Positions 34,375-42,775 of a stretch of DNA of 64,000 bases are shown here, in pieces. Under the pieces are notes generated by a model, which had not been told where the DNA came from, searched no databases, and was given only the letters and a program-made list of their open reading frames with translations. Position 1 is the stretch's first letter. Every line of letters starts with the position of its first letter. The stretch comes from G965222505 sp965222505 (lineage in GTDB: Bacteria > Bacteroidota > Rhodothermia > Rhodothermales > DATKEJ01), in NCBI GenBank assembly GCA_965222505.1, contig OZ244956.1, forward strand, positions 3,534,001-3,598,000. Reading direction: 5' to 3'. Both the position numbers and the translations under genes were made by a program.

Positions 34375-35303
34375 TGCGGCGGTTTCTGGCTTATCTCGTC
34401 ATCGGAGTCCTGTGTCTCCTGGGCAGCACGGCCCATGCCCAACAACCTGTACCGGCCCTTTCAGGCCGCGTGGTGGATCTGGCTGATATGCTTTCCGAGG
34501 GCACCGAGGATGCGCTGGATGTGATGCTCAAGGTGCACCAGGACTCGACCACCAATCAGGTAGCCATCCTAACCGTGCCGAATTTACAGGGCGAAGCCAT
34601 TGAGGACTTTTCGCTCCGTGTGGTAGAGGTTTGGAAACTGGGGCAGGCAAATAAAGACAATGGGGTGCTGATTACCATCGCACGTGATGATCGGGAGATG
34701 CGTATCGAAGTGGGCTATGGGCTGGAAGGCAGTTTGCCGGATGTGCTGGCCGGGCGCATCATTCGCAATGAAATAACCCCACACTTTCGACAGGGAAATT
34801 TTGACCTTGGGGTACTGGCGGGCACCCAGGCCGTCATTGGGGCCATCGACGGCACCTATACCGTGGATGAGGCCGCCGGGGATGATTTTGACAGCTTCGC
34901 CGATCGCTTGTTGTTCTCGGTCATTTTCATTGGCGTCGCTTCCATCTTTGCCTGTATCAACCTGTTTATGGTGGGTTGCATCCGGTGGTTTTTGTTGCTG
35001 TTTCTGATCCCGTTTTTCTCTGCCGGGTTTGGCGTGTTGTTTCTTTCCAGGGCGGGAGGGCTTTTAGGTTTGGTGTTGCACCTGGGCGGGCACTTCCTGC
35101 TTTACCCTTTGCCGTGGGTCAAGAAAAAACGGAAGGCCTGGGCCAAACACATGACGACGAGCGGTTCCTGGAGTGGCTCGTCCGGTGGCAGTTCCTGGAG
35201 TTCGGGCTCGTCGTGGAGTTCCGGTTCATCCTGGAGTGGTGGGAGCAGTTTCAGCGGTGGCGGTGGCTCCTTCGGCGGTGGCGGTGCCTCCGGCGGTTGG
35301 TGA
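34374..35303 (+). CDS. Exported TPM-domain protein, YgcG family
   Basis: 309 residues, GTG start overlapping the upstream stop. A signal peptide (MRRFLAYLVIGVLCLLGSTAHAQ) precedes the TPM domain: GRVVDLADMLSEGTEDALDVML, TNQVAILTVPNLQGEAIEDFSLRV and REMRIEVGYGLEGSLPD. Two membrane helices (about 182-235) and a Gly/Ser-rich tail (GSSFSGGGGSFGGGGASGGW) close the protein, exactly as in YgcG-type proteins. The usual LemA partner is not beside it. It probably acts in the cell envelope. Confidence 0.9.
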   Translation: MRRFLAYLVIGVLCLLGSTAHAQQPVPALSGRVVDLADMLSEGTEDALDVMLKVHQDSTTNQVAILTVPNLQGEAIEDFSLRVVEVWKLGQANKDNGVLITIARDDREMRIEVGYGLEGSLPDVLAGRIIRNEITPHFRQGNFDLGVLAGTQAVIGAIDGTYTVDEAAGDDFDSFADRLLFSVIFIGVASIFACINLFMVGCIRWFLLLFLIPFFSAGFGVLFLSRAGGLLGLVLHLGGHFLLYPLPWVKKKRKAWAKHMTTSGSWSGSSGGSSWSSGSSWSSGSSWSGGSSFSGGGGSFGGGGASGGW

Positions 35304-35321
35304 CCACAGATTTGAACTGAA

Positions 35322-35385
35322 GTTACGCCGCTTGTCGTTGATGTTGCGCATTTCGACAAGGTCGAATGGGCCAAGACGGCCTAAC
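35322..35385 (+). repeat. 64-bp palindromic element, copy 3
   Basis: GTTACGCCGCTTG to CAAGACGGCCTAAC with the inner hairpin TTCGAC AAG GTCGAA. Same length and orientation as copy 1; both are followed by ATGAC. It lies in the convergent gap between the YgcG-type gene and the Rrf2 gene. Confidence 0.85.
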
Positions 35386-35406
35386 ATGACCTGTTAAATC
35401 AAAAAA

Positions 35407-35838
35407 TCAGACGGCCAAGACAGGCACGGCTTCGCGTGTGGCTTCGGCCAATTGATCCAGGGTGGTACCGGCCAGGGCGGTTTCCATTGCATCCTCGGCA
35501 CTGCTGTACACCTCTTGTAAGAGTTCGACAACGGTACAGCCGAGGGCACAGGTCTGATTGGGATCATGCATCCGGAACAGGTGGCCCTCTTCAACGGCCC
35601 GGTAGATGTCCAGCAGCGTAATGTCCTGTGGCTGGCGGAGCAACCGGACACCACCCTTGACACCCGCTCGACACGTCACCAGCCCAGCCTCGCGCAACTT
35701 GCCCACGATCCGCCGAATCACAACGGCGTTGGTATTTACCCTTTGGGCCAGCCGCTCTGAAGAATACACCACGTCCCCACCTCGCGCAAGCGCGACCAGG
35801 ATGTGTGTAGCCACAGAAAGCCGGGTGCTGGTGTGCAT
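35407..35838 (-). CDS. Rrf2 family transcriptional regulator
   Basis: 143 residues. The winged-helix domain is at the N-terminus (TRLSVATHILVALARGGDVVYSSERLAQRVNTNAVVIRRIVGKLREAGLV), followed by GVKGGVRLLRQPQDITLLDIYRAV and a short C-terminal part with CALGC. Only two Cys remain near the position of the three used by IscR or NsrR to bind an Fe-S cluster, so cluster binding is doubtful and a thiol switch is possible. A palindrome 22 bases upstream probably mediates autoregulation. The frame is open a little upstream but the fold fixes this start. Confidence 0.9.
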   Translation of the reverse strand: MHTSTRLSVATHILVALARGGDVVYSSERLAQRVNTNAVVIRRIVGKLREAGLVTCRAGVKGGVRLLRQPQDITLLDIYRAVEEGHLFRMHDPNQTCALGCTVVELLQEVYSSAEDAMETALAGTTLDQLAEATREAVPVLAV

Positions 35839-35859
35839 GGTGAAACCTTTCAATTAAAT

Positions 35860-35876
35860 GTAACGACAATTGTTAC
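35860..35876. promoter_or_regulatory. Palindrome upstream of the Rrf2 gene
   Basis: GTAACGACAATTGTTAC has outer arms GTAAC/GTTAC and the central palindrome ACAATTGT. It ends about 20 bases before the Rrf2 start, the normal place for an autoregulatory operator. The suf-promoter palindromes (GTAAAC-N4-GTTTAC) have a similar look but a different spacing. Confidence 0.65.
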
Positions 35877-36045
35877 GTTTAAGAATCTACCAGGTTTCAG
35901 GCATGCTAAAAAAAGGAGCACACAACCGGAAGACTTATAATGGTTCTTTGATTTTGCTGTGCAAAGGTTGAGGAAAACGATAGGGTAAATCTTGCACACA
36001 GAAATCAAAGAACGGATATTACATAGTCCTATCAAGGAATTGATT

Positions 36046-36660
36046 CTATTGCTGTTCAATCTCCAGCATGAGGCCGTCGGAATCCCGGACGAACAGGCGG
36101 TTTTGGGTTTCCAGGTAGCCATAGTTCAGGGCATTGAGCCGACTGCGGAGGGTTTGCCAATCGGCTTTCGAGAGGGTGAACCCCAGGTGGTGTATGCTGC
36201 CTCGGCCAGGGATGGTCGGGTATTCCAGTTCGGGCAGTTCGATGAATTCCATGACGGCATTGCCGGCATCGTCATAGAGCATCGCGCGCCGCCGTCCTTT
36301 GCGGATCGGGTCCGGTTCGATGGCGCAGAGGTGCAGCCCGAGAATCTCGGTATAAAATGAAAGCGACTTGACGAGGTCGGCCGTGGAAATGGCGGCATGG
36401 CTGAGATGGGTAGCCGGGCGGGTGGCTGCGGTCAGAGCGGTCGGGTACGATCTGGGTACGGCATCCGGGTCGATGCCGAGGCGTTTCATCTTTTTGTACA
36501 GGCCTTGCCGGGACAGGTCCAACATGTCTGCGGCAGCCGCCACGTGGCCGTGGCAGGTTTGCAGCGCCTTTTCAATCAAGGCGCGTTCCGTCCGGGCCAG
36601 GGCCTCGTTCAGCGGCGCTTTGGCCGGGCGGATTTGGTCCGTGTTCAAATTTGGTTCCAT
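36046..36660 (-). CDS. Fis-type HTH fused to a VOC (glyoxalase-like) domain
   Basis: 204 residues. Residues about 18-62 (NEALARTERALIEKALQTCHGHVAAAADMLDLSRQGLYKKMKRLGI) form a Fis/NtrC-type DNA-binding helix-turn-helix. Residues about 86-204 form a vicinal-oxygen-chelate domain: LSHAAISTADLVKSLSFYTEILGL, AVMEFIEL, IHHLGFTLS and a closing LMLEIEQQ. All four VOC metal-ligand positions (His, Glu, His, Glu) appear filled. An NtrC-type HTH on a metal-binding sensor domain suggests a ligand- or metal-responsive regulator. It is the last gene of the suf operon, 24 bases after sufT. Confidence 0.82.
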   Translation of the reverse strand: MEPNLNTDQIRPAKAPLNEALARTERALIEKALQTCHGHVAAAADMLDLSRQGLYKKMKRLGIDPDAVPRSYPTALTAATRPATHLSHAAISTADLVKSLSFYTEILGLHLCAIEPDPIRKGRRRAMLYDDAGNAVMEFIELPELEYPTIPGRGSIHHLGFTLSKADWQTLRSRLNALNYGYLETQNRLFVRDSDGLMLEIEQQ

Positions 36661-36684
36661 GGTCTGCTGGGGGTTCTCGGTATC

Positions 36685-37041
36685 CTACAGGAAACCCAGT
36701 TCGAGCTTGGCCGCCTCAGACATCATGTCCATGGTATACGGGGGCTCGAAGGTCAGTTCTACAATGGTATCTGGTACTTCCAGGTCAAAATTGACGCGCT
36801 CCTCAATGACGCGAGGGAATGTACCGGCTACCGGGCAGCCGGGTGCCGTAAGCGTCATCGTAATGTGGACCACACCATTAGGCCGGACGTCGATCTTGTA
36901 GATCAAGCCCAGATCGTAGATGTTCACCGGAATCTCCGGGTCGTAAACGGTCTTCAACACCTCGATCACTTCTTCTTCCGTGACCAGCTTCAGCCCATTG
37001 GTTGAAGGCGCTTCGGGTGTTGGAGTTTGTACATCTTCCAT
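36685..37041 (-). CDS. sufT: SufT/MIP18-like iron-sulfur assembly protein
   Basis: 118 residues. EVLKTVYDPEIPVNIYDLGLIYKIDV (about 25-50) and MTLTAPGCPVAGTFPRVIEE (with the conserved Cys) identify the MIP18/DUF59 (SufT) family. SufT helps in maturation of Fe-S proteins. It lies between sufE and the HTH-VOC gene, 11 bases after sufE. A PaaD function is excluded by context. Confidence 0.92.
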   Translation of the reverse strand: MEDVQTPTPEAPSTNGLKLVTEEEVIEVLKTVYDPEIPVNIYDLGLIYKIDVRPNGVVHITMTLTAPGCPVAGTFPRVIEERVNFDLEVPDTIVELTFEPPYTMDMMSEAAKLELGFL

Positions 37042-37052
37042 AGGAGAGAGGG

Positions 37053-37481
37053 TTAGGCTTCGGCCGACGCATACTGGCGGGCGTAGGCTTTCATTTTTTT
37101 GATCATTGCACGCAAACCGTTCGAGCGGTTCCCGGACAGGTGTTGCCGGATGCCGGTGGCATCAACAAAACCCAATTCGGCATCTACGATGGCTTCCGGT
37201 TTCTGGCCGGAGAGCACCCGAATGAGCAGCCCAATCAGGCCCTTCGAGATGAAGGCATCGCTATCGGCTTCAAACACCATACGGCCATCCTCCTGGGCGG
37301 CACGAAGCCAGACGTTGGACTGGCAGCCGTGTACCCGGTGGCGTTCATCCTTAAACTTTTCATCCAGCGGCGGCAGGGATTTTCCGATGTCGATGATGTA
37401 GGCATACTTGTCCATCCAATCCTCGAACAGCGAGAAATCGTCGATGATTTCGGCTTCTATGTCGGCAATTGATGGGGGCAT
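37053..37481 (-). CDS. sufE: SufE sulfur acceptor
   Basis: 142 residues. RHRVHGCQSNVWLRA (about 47-61) contains the sulfur-accepting Cys; GLIGLLIRVLSGQKPEAI and FVDATGIRQHLSGNRSNGLRAM follow as usual. SufE receives persulfide from SufS and stimulates it. It starts two bases after the sufS stop. Confidence 0.96.
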   Translation of the reverse strand: MPPSIADIEAEIIDDFSLFEDWMDKYAYIIDIGKSLPPLDEKFKDERHRVHGCQSNVWLRAAQEDGRMVFEADSDAFISKGLIGLLIRVLSGQKPEAIVDAELGFVDATGIRQHLSGNRSNGLRAMIKKMKAYARQYASAEA

Positions 37482-37483
37482 AC

Positions 37484-38731
37484 TCAGGCAAACAGGGTCA
37501 TGACTTTTTTTAAACCGTCCACCAAACGGTCGATTTCACCTTTGGTATTGTAGAATGCCAGCGAGGCACGCACGGTGCCGGGGATGCCGTACTGTTCCAT
37601 CAGGGGCATGGTGCAGTGGTGCCCGGTGCGGGCGGCAATACCCATCTGATCCAGCAGTGTACCGGTATCATACGGGTGCATGCCATCGACCAAAAACGAG
37701 AGCACAGCGGCCTTGTGTGGGGCGGTGCCTACAATCCGGATCGATCCAAGCGCTTCCAGGGCTTCGGTGGCATATCCCAGCAAATCGGCTTCATACGCGG
37801 CGATGACATCCAGGCCGATGTTGGAGACGTACCGCAGGGCCGCCGCCAGCCCCAATCCACCCGCAATGTGCGGGGTGCCGGCTTCAAATTTGTGGGGCAA
37901 TTCAGCGTAGGTTGTTTTTTCAAACGATACCGTTCGAATCATGGACCCACCCCCCTGATAAGGCGGCAGCCGGTCCAACCATGCCTCCTTCCCGTACAGA
38001 ATGCCGATGCCTGTGGGGCCGAAGACCTTATGGCCCGAAAAACAATAGAAATCGGCATCCAGGGCTTGTACATCTACCGTTTGATGGGGAATGGCCTGTG
38101 CGCCATCGACCAATACCGGCACGGCGCGGGCATGTGCGGCTTCGATGAGGCGCTCAATGGGGTTGACCGTGCCGAGGGTATTGGACACGTGTACCACCGC
38201 TACTATCCGGGTCCGGTCGTTGAGCAGGGTGTCCAGGTCGTCCAGGATCAGTTCGCCGGTTTCATCCACGGGGATCACCCGCAGGGTAGCGCCGGTCGTT
38301 TCACAGGCCAATTGCCAGGGCACGATGTTGGAATGGTGTTCCATCCCCGTGATCAGGACCTCGTCTCCGGTCTTCAGCACACCCCGGCTAAAACTCCCGG
38401 CTACCAGGTTAATGGCATCCGTCGTGCCTTTGGTGAAGATGATTTCGTGCTCCTCGGCGGCGTTGATGAAACGCTGCACGGTGCGGCGGGCATCCTCGTA
38501 GTGATCCGTAGCGGTCTGGCTCAGGGTGTGCACGCCTCGGTGGACGTTGCTGTTCAGGTTCCGGTAATAGGCATCAAGCACATCCAGTACGGCCTGTGGT
38601 TTCTGGGCCGTCGCACCGTTGTCGAAATAGACCAACGGATGGCCGTTGACGGTTTCCTGTAAAATCGGAAAATCCGCCCGGATGCGCTCCACATCAAACG
38701 GAGCTGTTTTCAGGGTTGTTGTTTCCATCAA
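37484..38731 (-). CDS. sufS: Cysteine desulfurase SufS
   Basis: 415 residues. The PLP Lys is in FYCFSGHKVFGPTGIGILYG (about Lys239), and the active Cys is in IAARTGHHCTMPLMEQY. The short loop before that Cys places it in the SufS class, which needs SufE, here the next gene. It releases sulfur from cysteine. The start overlaps the sufD stop by four bases. Confidence 0.97.
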   Translation of the reverse strand: MMETTTLKTAPFDVERIRADFPILQETVNGHPLVYFDNGATAQKPQAVLDVLDAYYRNLNSNVHRGVHTLSQTATDHYEDARRTVQRFINAAEEHEIIFTKGTTDAINLVAGSFSRGVLKTGDEVLITGMEHHSNIVPWQLACETTGATLRVIPVDETGELILDDLDTLLNDRTRIVAVVHVSNTLGTVNPIERLIEAAHARAVPVLVDGAQAIPHQTVDVQALDADFYCFSGHKVFGPTGIGILYGKEAWLDRLPPYQGGGSMIRTVSFEKTTYAELPHKFEAGTPHIAGGLGLAAALRYVSNIGLDVIAAYEADLLGYATEALEALGSIRIVGTAPHKAAVLSFLVDGMHPYDTGTLLDQMGIAARTGHHCTMPLMEQYGIPGTVRASLAFYNTKGEIDRLVDGLKKVMTLFA

Positions 38732-40062
38732 ACCAGGGCGTTGAGTCGTTCATCTACGATGGCGTTCAGGTGATCCTTGAGGGCCGGGATGCGGATTTCT
38801 TCGGTCACTTCATGGATGAAGGCTTGCATCAGCAATACCCGTGCTTTTTTCTCAGGGATGCCCCGTGCCCGGAAGTAGAACACGGCATCGTCGTCTACGT
38901 GGCCGGTGGTGGCCCCGTGGCTGCACTTGACGTCATCGGCATAGATTTCGAGCTGGGGCTGGGCGGTCACCGAGGCATCCTCGGTAAGCATCAGGTTCTG
39001 GTTGGTCTGGTAGGCGTTGGTTTTCTGGGCGTTCAGGCGCACAAACAGTTTGCCGCGGAAGACCAACGCTGACCGTTCATCCAGGATGCCTTTGTACAAT
39101 TCGTTGCTGTGGCAATTCGGCTTGGCGTGGTCCACGAAGGTGTGATGGTCCACGTGTTGCCGCCCTCGAATCAGGGACAGGCCATGCAGCAGGGTATCGC
39201 AATGTTCACCGTCGGGGTGCAGGTACAGGTTGTTGCGTACCGTGGCACCGCCGAAGGCCGCGTTGAAGGTCAGGAAGGTGCTGTTGCCTTCCTGGTAGCC
39301 GTGGGTCGTGTACACCTGCGAAGCGTCTTGGCCTTCATCCTGAATTTTATAGCGCTGCACGTGGGCGTTTTCAGCGGTGAAAACTTCCGTGAGTACGTTG
39401 GCAAACGTCCGATCCGAGGTGTGCGTATGGTAGCTTTCGATCACCTTTACCGAGGCCCCCTGTTCGGCCACCAGCAGGTTCCGGGTGTGAAAGATCAGGG
39501 TATCGTCGGTTTGGGTGAGATGGACGACCTGGATGGGTTTGTCAACCTGTACGCCGCGCCGGACGTGGATGAAGTAGCCGTCGGTGGCAAACGCTGTGTT
39601 GAGGGCCACAAACGGGGCCTTGGATGTATCAGCATATTGGCCGAAGTGGGCCTCCACGATGTCCGGGTGGTCTTTCATGGCCTGTTTGAGGCTGCTGACT
39701 GTCACGCCGTCGGGTAAGTCGTCCAGTTGTGCACCGGCTTCTACATATTGTCCATTGACGATCACGACCTGATAGACATCCAGGTTCGGAATACGGTAAG
39801 CAGATAGGTCAGGTAGGGTAGCCGGAGGGCGCAGATCCGGGGTGTGGGTATAGCCTTTCTTGAGTACCGCCGCGATGTTGGTATACCGCCAGTCTTCGGA
39901 TTTCCGCGTGGGCAGGCCCAGCCGTTCAAACTCGGCAATGGCCGCTTTCCGCTTCGCATGAATTTTGGGCGTGGCAGTGCCGTTGAGCAACGTGGGTCGG
40001 GCCTGTTCAAAGGCCGAGAGGAATGCGGCTTCGAGGGCCGGGGGGGCGAGGGTTGGAGTCAT
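38728..40062 (-). CDS. sufD: Fe-S assembly scaffold SufD
   Basis: 444 residues. PTRKSEDWRYTNIA (about 50-63) is the SufD N-terminal signature. A beta-helix core follows with VEAHVQRYKIQ-type repeats and LYLHPDGEHCDTLLHGL, then KCSHGATTGHVDDDAVFYFRARGI, the family's C-terminal motif. SufD joins SufB and SufC in the scaffold complex. Overlaps sufS by four bases; 139 bases separate it from sufC, with two short hairpin repeats in that gap. Confidence 0.95.
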   Translation of the reverse strand: MTPTLAPPALEAAFLSAFEQARPTLLNGTATPKIHAKRKAAIAEFERLGLPTRKSEDWRYTNIAAVLKKGYTHTPDLRPPATLPDLSAYRIPNLDVYQVVIVNGQYVEAGAQLDDLPDGVTVSSLKQAMKDHPDIVEAHFGQYADTSKAPFVALNTAFATDGYFIHVRRGVQVDKPIQVVHLTQTDDTLIFHTRNLLVAEQGASVKVIESYHTHTSDRTFANVLTEVFTAENAHVQRYKIQDEGQDASQVYTTHGYQEGNSTFLTFNAAFGGATVRNNLYLHPDGEHCDTLLHGLSLIRGRQHVDHHTFVDHAKPNCHSNELYKGILDERSALVFRGKLFVRLNAQKTNAYQTNQNLMLTEDASVTAQPQLEIYADDVKCSHGATTGHVDDDAVFYFRARGIPEKKARVLLMQAFIHEVTEEIRIPALKDHLNAIVDERLNALV

Positions 40063-40086
40063 AAAAATTTACAATTCTTTGATCAA

Positions 40087-40171
40087 GGCGACCACGAGGG
40101 TCGCCCGTCCGGGATGGCGCTTTGTTTGGGTCTTGTGCTCGGCCTTTGGTCGGGGCGACCACGAGGGTCGC
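40087..40171. repeat. Two GGCGACC hairpins between sufC and sufD
   Basis: GGCGACCACGAGGGTCGCC (40087-40105) and GGCGACCACGAGGGTCGC (40154-40171) are near-identical hairpins 67 bases apart. They are related in design to those at 23811 and 25621 (GGCGATC...GATCGCC). They may reduce or process readthrough between sufC and sufD. Confidence 0.7.
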
Positions 40172-40201
40172 ACGTCCGGGGGGCGCTTCGGCGCGTACGG
40201 G

Positions 40202-40963
40202 TTAGGCCGGGACGGTGGCGTAGTGTTCCTTGATCCAGTCGTAGCCGTGTTCTTCGAGTTCGAGGGCCAGTTCCTTGCCGCCGGACTTTACGATCCGGCC
40301 TTCGTAGAGTACGTGCACGAAGTCCGGCACGATCAGGTCGAGCAGTCGCTGGTAGTGGGTGATGACGATGAAAGACCGGGCCGGACCGCGCAGTTTGTTG
40401 ACACCGTCGGCGACGACGCGCAGGGCGTCGATGTCCAGGCCGGAGTCGGTCTCGTCCAGCACGGCCAGCTTGGGTTCGAGCATCGCCATTTGAAAGACTT
40501 CCATCTTCTTCTTTTCCCCGCCCGAAAAGCCTTCGTTGACGGCGCGTGAGGTCAGGTTTTTGTCGATCTTGATCACTTCCTGTTTGGCCCGCATCAACTT
40601 CAGGAAAGCAACGGCGTCCAACGGCTCCTCGCCACGGGCTTCGCGCACAGCGTTGACAGCCGTTTTGAGGAAGGTGCTCATATTGACGCCGGGAATTTCG
40701 ACCGGATACTGGAAGGCCAGGAAGAGGCCGGCCTGGGCGCGTTCCTCGGGGGCCATATCGAGAAGGTCTTCGCCGAGAAAACCGACTGTACCTTCGGTGA
40801 CTTCATAGTCTTCACGCCCGGCCAGGACTGAGGCGAGGGTGCTTTTGCCGGAGCCGTTTGGCCCCATAATGGCGTGTACTTCGCCGGGCTTCACGTCCAG
40901 GCTGATCCCGTTCAGAATCGACAGGTCTTCGATGGAGGCATGCAGGTTTTTTATGGAGAGCAT
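40202..40963 (-). CDS. sufC: Fe-S assembly ATPase SufC
   Basis: 253 residues, an ABC ATPase. Walker A is GPNGSGKSTL (about 34-43), the signature is FSGGEKKKMEVFQM, and Walker B is LAVLDETDSGLDIDAL. The SGGEKKK form and the D-ETDSGLD switch mark SufC. ATP use by SufC drives the SufBCD scaffold. Confidence 0.97.
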   Translation of the reverse strand: MLSIKNLHASIEDLSILNGISLDVKPGEVHAIMGPNGSGKSTLASVLAGREDYEVTEGTVGFLGEDLLDMAPEERAQAGLFLAFQYPVEIPGVNMSTFLKTAVNAVREARGEEPLDAVAFLKLMRAKQEVIKIDKNLTSRAVNEGFSGGEKKKMEVFQMAMLEPKLAVLDETDSGLDIDALRVVADGVNKLRGPARSFIVITHYQRLLDLIVPDFVHVLYEGRIVKSGGKELALELEEHGYDWIKEHYATVPA

Positions 40964-41011
40964 GTTGTTGTTCTATTTCAAGTTGGGATATTCAAAAGGG
41001 TGCGGTTTCGG

Positions 41012-42460
41012 TTAGCCGACGCTGCCTTCGAGGCTGATGGTGAGCAGCTTCTGGGCTTCTGCGGCAAATTCCATGGGCAGTTGGCGGAAGACTTCCTTGC
41101 AGTAGCCGTTGACGATGAGGGCAATGGCCTGCTCCTCGTCGAGGCCGCGCTGCTGACAGTAGAAAATCTGGTCCTCCCCAACCTTCGATGTGGTAGCCTC
41201 ATGCTCAACCATTGCTGTCGGGTTGTTCACCTCGATGTATGGGAAAGTGTGCGCCCCGCAATGATCCGTCAGCAGAAGGGAATCGCACTGGGAGAAGTTG
41301 CGGGCATTTTGGGCCCCTTTGTTCACCTTCACGAGGCCCCGGTAGCTGTTGTTGCTTGACCCGGCTGAGATGCCTTTGGAGATGATTGTACTCCGGGTGT
41401 TTTTCCCGATGTGGATCATCTTGGTCCCGGTATCGGCCTGCTGGTAGTTGTTCGTGACAGCCACCGAATAAAATTCGCCGATGGAGTGATCACCCTTGAG
41501 GATGACGCTCGGGTATTTCCAGGTGATGGCAGAGCCGGTTTCGACTTGCGTCCAGGAAATCTTGGAATGCCGGCCAGCGCAGAGGCCGCGTTTGGTCACG
41601 AAGTTGTAGACCCCACCGTTGCCCTCCTTATCACCCGGATACCAGTTTTGCACGGTCGAATATTTGACCTCGGCGTTTTCGGCAGCCACGATTTCCACCA
41701 CGGCTGCGTGCAACTGGTTTTCGTCTCGCATGGGAGCGGTACACCCTTCGAGGTAGCTCACGTAACTGCCCGGTTCGGCAACGATCAGGGTACGTTCAAA
41801 CTGGCCGGTGTTGGCTTCGTTGATGCGGAAGTAGGTGCTCAGTTCCATCGGGCAATGCACGCCTTCCGGGATGTAGCAAAATGACCCATCGCTAAAGACT
41901 GCCGCGTTGAGTGCAGCATAGAAATTGTCTGTATATGGTACGACTGAACCGATGTACTTCTTGACCAGTTCAGGATGCTCCCGGATGGCTTCGCTCATGG
42001 AGCAGAAGAGGATGCCCTTTTCGGCGAGGGTTTCCTTGAAGGTGGTCGTGACGGAAACGCTGTCCACGACCACATCCACGGCTACACCGGCCAACACCTT
42101 GCGTTCTTCCAGCGGAATGCCCAGGCGCTCGAATGTGCGGAGCAGTTCTGGATCGACTTCATCGAGGCTGTTGTACTTGGGGCGTTTTTTCGGGGCTGCG
42201 AAGTAGCTGATGGCCTGAAAATCGACCGGTGGATAGTTGATATGGCCCCAGGTGGGCTCTGTCAGGGTGAGCCAGTGCCGGTAGGCGCGAAGCCGCCATG
42301 CGAGCATCCATTCGGGCTCTTCCTTTTTGGCCGAGATGAACCGAACGATGTCTTCGTTCAGCCCGAGAGGGGCACGTTCAGCCTCCACATCGGTGTAAAA
42401 CCCGTATTTATAGTCGCTCTGCTTCAGGTCGGCCGCAAGTTCGACTTCAGTGTATTGCAT
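41012..42460 (-). CDS. sufB: Fe-S assembly scaffold SufB
   Basis: 482 residues. YKYGFYTDVEAERAPLGLNED at the start and KCSVQNWYP-like YSTVQNWYPGDKEGNGGVYN in the centre are family marks, as is the C-terminal EHEATTSKVGEDQIFYCQQRGL. It is the first gene of a leftward operon sufB-C-D-S-E-T plus the HTH-VOC gene. The promoter should lie in 42461-42600, which holds two matched palindromes. Confidence 0.97.
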   Translation of the reverse strand: MQYTEVELAADLKQSDYKYGFYTDVEAERAPLGLNEDIVRFISAKKEEPEWMLAWRLRAYRHWLTLTEPTWGHINYPPVDFQAISYFAAPKKRPKYNSLDEVDPELLRTFERLGIPLEERKVLAGVAVDVVVDSVSVTTTFKETLAEKGILFCSMSEAIREHPELVKKYIGSVVPYTDNFYAALNAAVFSDGSFCYIPEGVHCPMELSTYFRINEANTGQFERTLIVAEPGSYVSYLEGCTAPMRDENQLHAAVVEIVAAENAEVKYSTVQNWYPGDKEGNGGVYNFVTKRGLCAGRHSKISWTQVETGSAITWKYPSVILKGDHSIGEFYSVAVTNNYQQADTGTKMIHIGKNTRSTIISKGISAGSSNNSYRGLVKVNKGAQNARNFSQCDSLLLTDHCGAHTFPYIEVNNPTAMVEHEATTSKVGEDQIFYCQQRGLDEEQAIALIVNGYCKEVFRQLPMEFAAEAQKLLTISLEGSVG

Positions 42461-42507
42461 AGTCGAGGCAGGGTAAAAGATGGTGTGCTTCAGCGTAGGT
42501 TTGTGAA

Positions 42508-42583
42508 TAGATTCTAATTTAGACTGAATCTAAAAGTGTAAACATGAGTTTACGAAATTAGATTCATGTAAACATTCGTTTAC
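42508..42583. promoter_or_regulatory. Palindromic operator region between sufB and the HesB gene
   Basis: GTAAACATGAGTTTAC (42538-42553) and GTAAACATTCGTTTAC (42568-42583) are perfect palindromes with four-base centres, exactly 30 bases apart. TAGATTC and GAATCTA (42508-42532, 11-base centre) form a second kind of inverted repeat, and TAGATTC recurs at 42559. The sites are roughly 78 and 108 bases upstream of the sufB start and 190-240 bases before the HesB gene. The rest of the 42461-42775 gap shows no other clear feature. Binding of a suf repressor is an inference. Confidence 0.7.
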
Positions 42584-42775
42584 AGAAGAAAACCGCTGAT
42601 TTTGTCTAAAGATTTCTTGAAGCGAACGTTGGTGAACAAAACCGCCGGGTTCTCGGTTATCTACCCCCAAGCCAACAGATATGTCTAGCAGTGTACGTAG
42701 CGCAGGCACGAAAAACGTCGTACCCCGGATCAAGCCCAGGGCAAGCTGCCGTACGTTGCACATCGCACGATAAAA

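Noticed and set aside
37616..38662. A 348-codon open frame opposite sufS
   Set aside because: Shadow of sufS; translation is low-complexity and matches no family.
35860..42583. Equating the Rrf2 palindrome with the suf palindromes
   Set aside because: GTAAC-N7-GTTAC and GTAAAC-N4-GTTTAC differ in arm and spacing; the resemblance is too loose to claim one regulator.
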